Below are positions 62,521 to 64,000 of a stretch of DNA of 64,000 nt, in pieces. The position numbers and the translations under genes are program-made. This stretch comes from Microlunatus soli (lineage in GTDB: Bacteria; Actinomycetota; Actinomycetes; Propionibacteriales; Propionibacteriaceae). Each line of letters opens with the position of its first letter. Positions within the stretch are counted from its first letter, which is position 1. Below the pieces are notes generated by a model. The model did not search any database. It had not been told where the DNA came from and saw only the letters and a list, made by a program, of their open reading frames with translations. The stretch covers positions 3,348,001-3,412,000 of the forward strand of contig NZ_LT629772.1 of NCBI RefSeq assembly GCF_900105385.1. Direction: 5' to 3'.

Positions 62521-62976
62521 GTGAACGATGTGTTGACCGGCCTGATCGCATTGCTGATCGCCTCGGCCGTCGCCGTGGCTGTGGTGATCTATCGGCGCCG
62601 GGTGGACGGTCGGTTCCGGCGCGCTCCCGAGCGGGTCGCCGAGCGGCCGCGACCGTCGAGCGATGACCGCCTGAGCGGGGCGGAGCTGGGCGACCGGCTC
62701 GGGCCGGAGGCCACCGTCGTCCAGTTCTCCAGCTCGTTCTGCGCGCCCTGCCGGGTGGCCGAGCGGGTGATCCGGGACGCCGTCGGAGGGATGGCCGGCG
62801 TGCGGTACGTCGACCTCGACGCCGAGCGGCACCTCGATCTGGCCCGTCGCTTCAAGATCCTGCGCACCCCGACCGTGTTGGTGGCCGACGCCGACGGCCG
62901 GATCATCGCTCGCACCTCCGGGGTGCCGACCAAGCAGTCTCTCCTGGCGGTCATCCCCAGCCTCGATTCCCGATAG
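62521..62976 (+). CDS. Membrane-anchored thioredoxin-family protein
   Basis: 151 residues. An N-terminal transmembrane helix (LIALLIASAVAVAVVIY) anchors a thioredoxin domain with redox motif FCAPCR (CxPC) and the cis-Pro segment ILRTPTVLV. It reduces or oxidises disulfides, here probably on the side facing out. The start is a GTG at 62521. A DUF4395 protein follows after 22 bases; this pair is conserved in actinobacteria and likely works together. Confidence 0.85.
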   Translation: MNDVLTGLIALLIASAVAVAVVIYRRRVDGRFRRAPERVAERPRPSSDDRLSGAELGDRLGPEATVVQFSSSFCAPCRVAERVIRDAVGGMAGVRYVDLDAERHLDLARRFKILRTPTVLVADADGRIIARTSGVPTKQSLLAVIPSLDSR

Positions 62977-62998
62977 ACGTACTAGGGTTCTGATCATC

Positions 62999-63466
62999 AT
63001 GGAACAAACCGAAGGCAGCAGTACGCAGGCGCCGCCGGCGTCCCCGGCGGGCTGGATCGACCCGCGCGGCCAGCGGCTGGCCGCCGCGATCACCTCGGTC
63101 GTGCTCGCCGTCGCCCTGGTGCTGCAGAACCCGTGGGTGCTGCTGTTCCAGGTTGTCGTCTTCGCCATCACGGTGCTGGTCGGCCCGGCCCGCGGACCGT
63201 ACGGGCTGCTCTACCGGCGGCTGGTCCGGCCGCGGATCTCCGCCCCGGAGGAGTTGGAGGATCCGCGGCCGCCGCGTTTCGCCCAGGCCGTCGGACTGGT
63301 GTTCGCCGTCGTCGGTTTCGTCGGCTTCACCGCAGACCTCGGGCTGGTCGGGCCGATCGCCACCGCCTGCGCCTTCCTGGCCGCGATGCTCAACGCGGTA
63401 ATCGGCTTCTGCCTCGGCTGTGAGCTCTATCTGCTCGGTCGCCGACTGCTGCCGTCGCGTGCCTGA
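62999..63466 (+). CDS. DUF4395 membrane protein
   Basis: 155 residues with four hydrophobic segments. A Cys pair in GFCLGCELYLL lies near the C-terminus. DUF4395 proteins commonly lie next to a membrane thioredoxin, as here, and may relay electrons across the membrane like DsbD-type partners; this is inference. The start ATG at 62999 lies in GATCATCATG with no clear ribosome site. Confidence 0.75.
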   Translation: MEQTEGSSTQAPPASPAGWIDPRGQRLAAAITSVVLAVALVLQNPWVLLFQVVVFAITVLVGPARGPYGLLYRRLVRPRISAPEELEDPRPPRFAQAVGLVFAVVGFVGFTADLGLVGPIATACAFLAAMLNAVIGFCLGCELYLLGRRLLPSRA

Positions 63467-63478
63467 CCGGCGGTTCGG

Positions 63479-64000
63479 TCAGCGCTCCTCGGTCCCGTCC
63501 TGATCCGACCCCTGCTCGTCCTGCTCGGGATCGTCCAGCTCCGGCCCCTCGGCCCGGAGCTTGTCGACCTCGGCCATCGCCGAACGCAGATCGGTGAGCC
63601 ACGTCTCGGTGTGCTGACCGACCAGCTTGACCGCCCAGGACAGCGCCTCTGAACGGGACCGGGCGACGCCGGCGTCGACCAGCGTGTCCAGCACCCGGCG
63701 TTCCGGCTGGCGGAGCCTGGTCATCACCGGCACCGAGACGTTGGTGAACAACTCCTCGGCGTCTCCGGCGCGAGCGGCCCAGGAAACCTTCCGCCGATAG
63801 CGGCTCTGGGCCTCATCGGCGATCTCCATCCGGGTTTCCCGGCTGTCGCTGCGGAACCGGCTGATCCGACCTTCGGCCTCGGCGCCGGTCAAGGCGTCGC
63901 TGTCGGCCAGTGTCCCGGTGACGATGATCTCTTCGCGGTCGACGGTCACTGTGACGTGGGAGAACCAGTCCTGCGGCAGTCGGCCGGTGAACCAGGACTC
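63479..64000 (-). CDS. RHH-like DNA-binding domain protein (5' partial at window edge)
   Basis: The frame stays open to the right edge, reading ESWFTGRLPQDWFSHVTVTVDREEI, so the start lies just beyond base 64000; an internal GTG at 63949 is a worse start because it removes a conserved segment. The middle part (RRVLDTLVDAGVARSRSEALSWAVKLVG) resembles a ribbon-helix-helix domain. The C-terminus is acidic and disordered. It probably binds DNA or a partner protein. Family name unknown. Confidence 0.65.
   Translation of the reverse strand, partial: ESWFTGRLPQDWFSHVTVTVDREEIIVTGTLADSDALTGAEAEGRISRFRSDSRETRMEIADEAQSRYRRKVSWAARAGDAEELFTNVSVPVMTRLRQPERRVLDTLVDAGVARSRSEALSWAVKLVGQHTETWLTDLRSAMAEVDKLRAEGPELDDPEQDEQGSDQDGTEER

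Overview
The window is GC-rich, densely packed chromosomal DNA from a high-GC actinobacterium. Gene content fits the Propionibacteriales (a Microlunatus/Friedmanniella-type soil genus is my guess): an AfsR-type SARP regulator, a 13E12-type HNH protein, DUF1707 and DUF4282 proteins, a FadE5-like acyl-CoA dehydrogenase, an accessory SecA2, an ECF42-type sigma factor, and many GTG/TTG and apparently leaderless starts. No rRNA, tRNA, CRISPR array, transposase or phage gene was seen. The first and last genes are cut by the window edges.

Layout. 1-5.6 kb: ABC exporter (partial), an AbiEi-like protein flanked by two near-identical hairpins, CPBP protease, EamA transporter divergent from a CGNR protein, and a VOC protein. 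5.6-7.5 kb: a perfect 28-bp inverted repeat and a uroporphyrinogen-III methyltransferase with a degraded N-terminal domain. 7.5-11.8 kb: a sugar ABC importer operon (binding protein, two permeases, LacI regulator; no ATPase). 11.7-16.3 kb: a minus-strand run of FadR-type GntR regulator, creatininase-family hydrolase, secreted esterase, AbgT transporter and DUF1905 protein behind a clear operator. 16.4-21.5 kb: SARP/NB-ARC/TPR regulator, methyltransferase, small protein, RIO kinase with an upstream ORF. 21.8-25.4 kb: E1alpha-E1beta-E2 of a 2-oxoacid dehydrogenase ending in a terminator.

25.5-38.8 kb: DUF1707 protein, SDR, cold-shock protein, a frameshifted VOC gene, HNH/DUF222 protein, phosphotransferase, hemerythrin, an XRE/MFS divergent pair, two DUF4282 paralogues around a FadE5-like gene, and a flavin-type oxidoreductase. 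38.9-47.1 kb: SecA2, a second PHB-depolymerase-like esterase, an HxlR/MFS divergent pair with an operator repeat, and a WYL regulator divergent from a DrrAB-type ABC pair with a 19-bp palindrome. 47-56.8 kb: coiled-coil protein, a frameshifted XRE regulator divergent from an SDR lacking the catalytic tetrad, VanW protein, Gfo/Idh/MocA oxidoreductase, a CE7-like esterase with a GH140-like hydrolase, 3-methyladenine glycosylase, and a disulfide reductase. 56.9-64 kb: membrane protein, a 50-aa protein below a palindrome, ECF42 sigma factor, M50 peptidase, membrane protein, glucose-6-phosphate isomerase, thioredoxin/DUF4395 pair, and a partial RHH-like protein.

The themes are uptake and breakdown of plant or soil organic matter (sugar importer, GH140/esterase, AbgT/creatininase, acyl-CoA oxidation), multidrug-type exporters each beside its own regulator, and central carbon enzymes. 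The least expected elements are the hairpin-flanked AbiEi-like gene, the creatininase-AbgT operon, the strong-SD upstream ORF of the RIO kinase, and the repeated leaderless start architecture.
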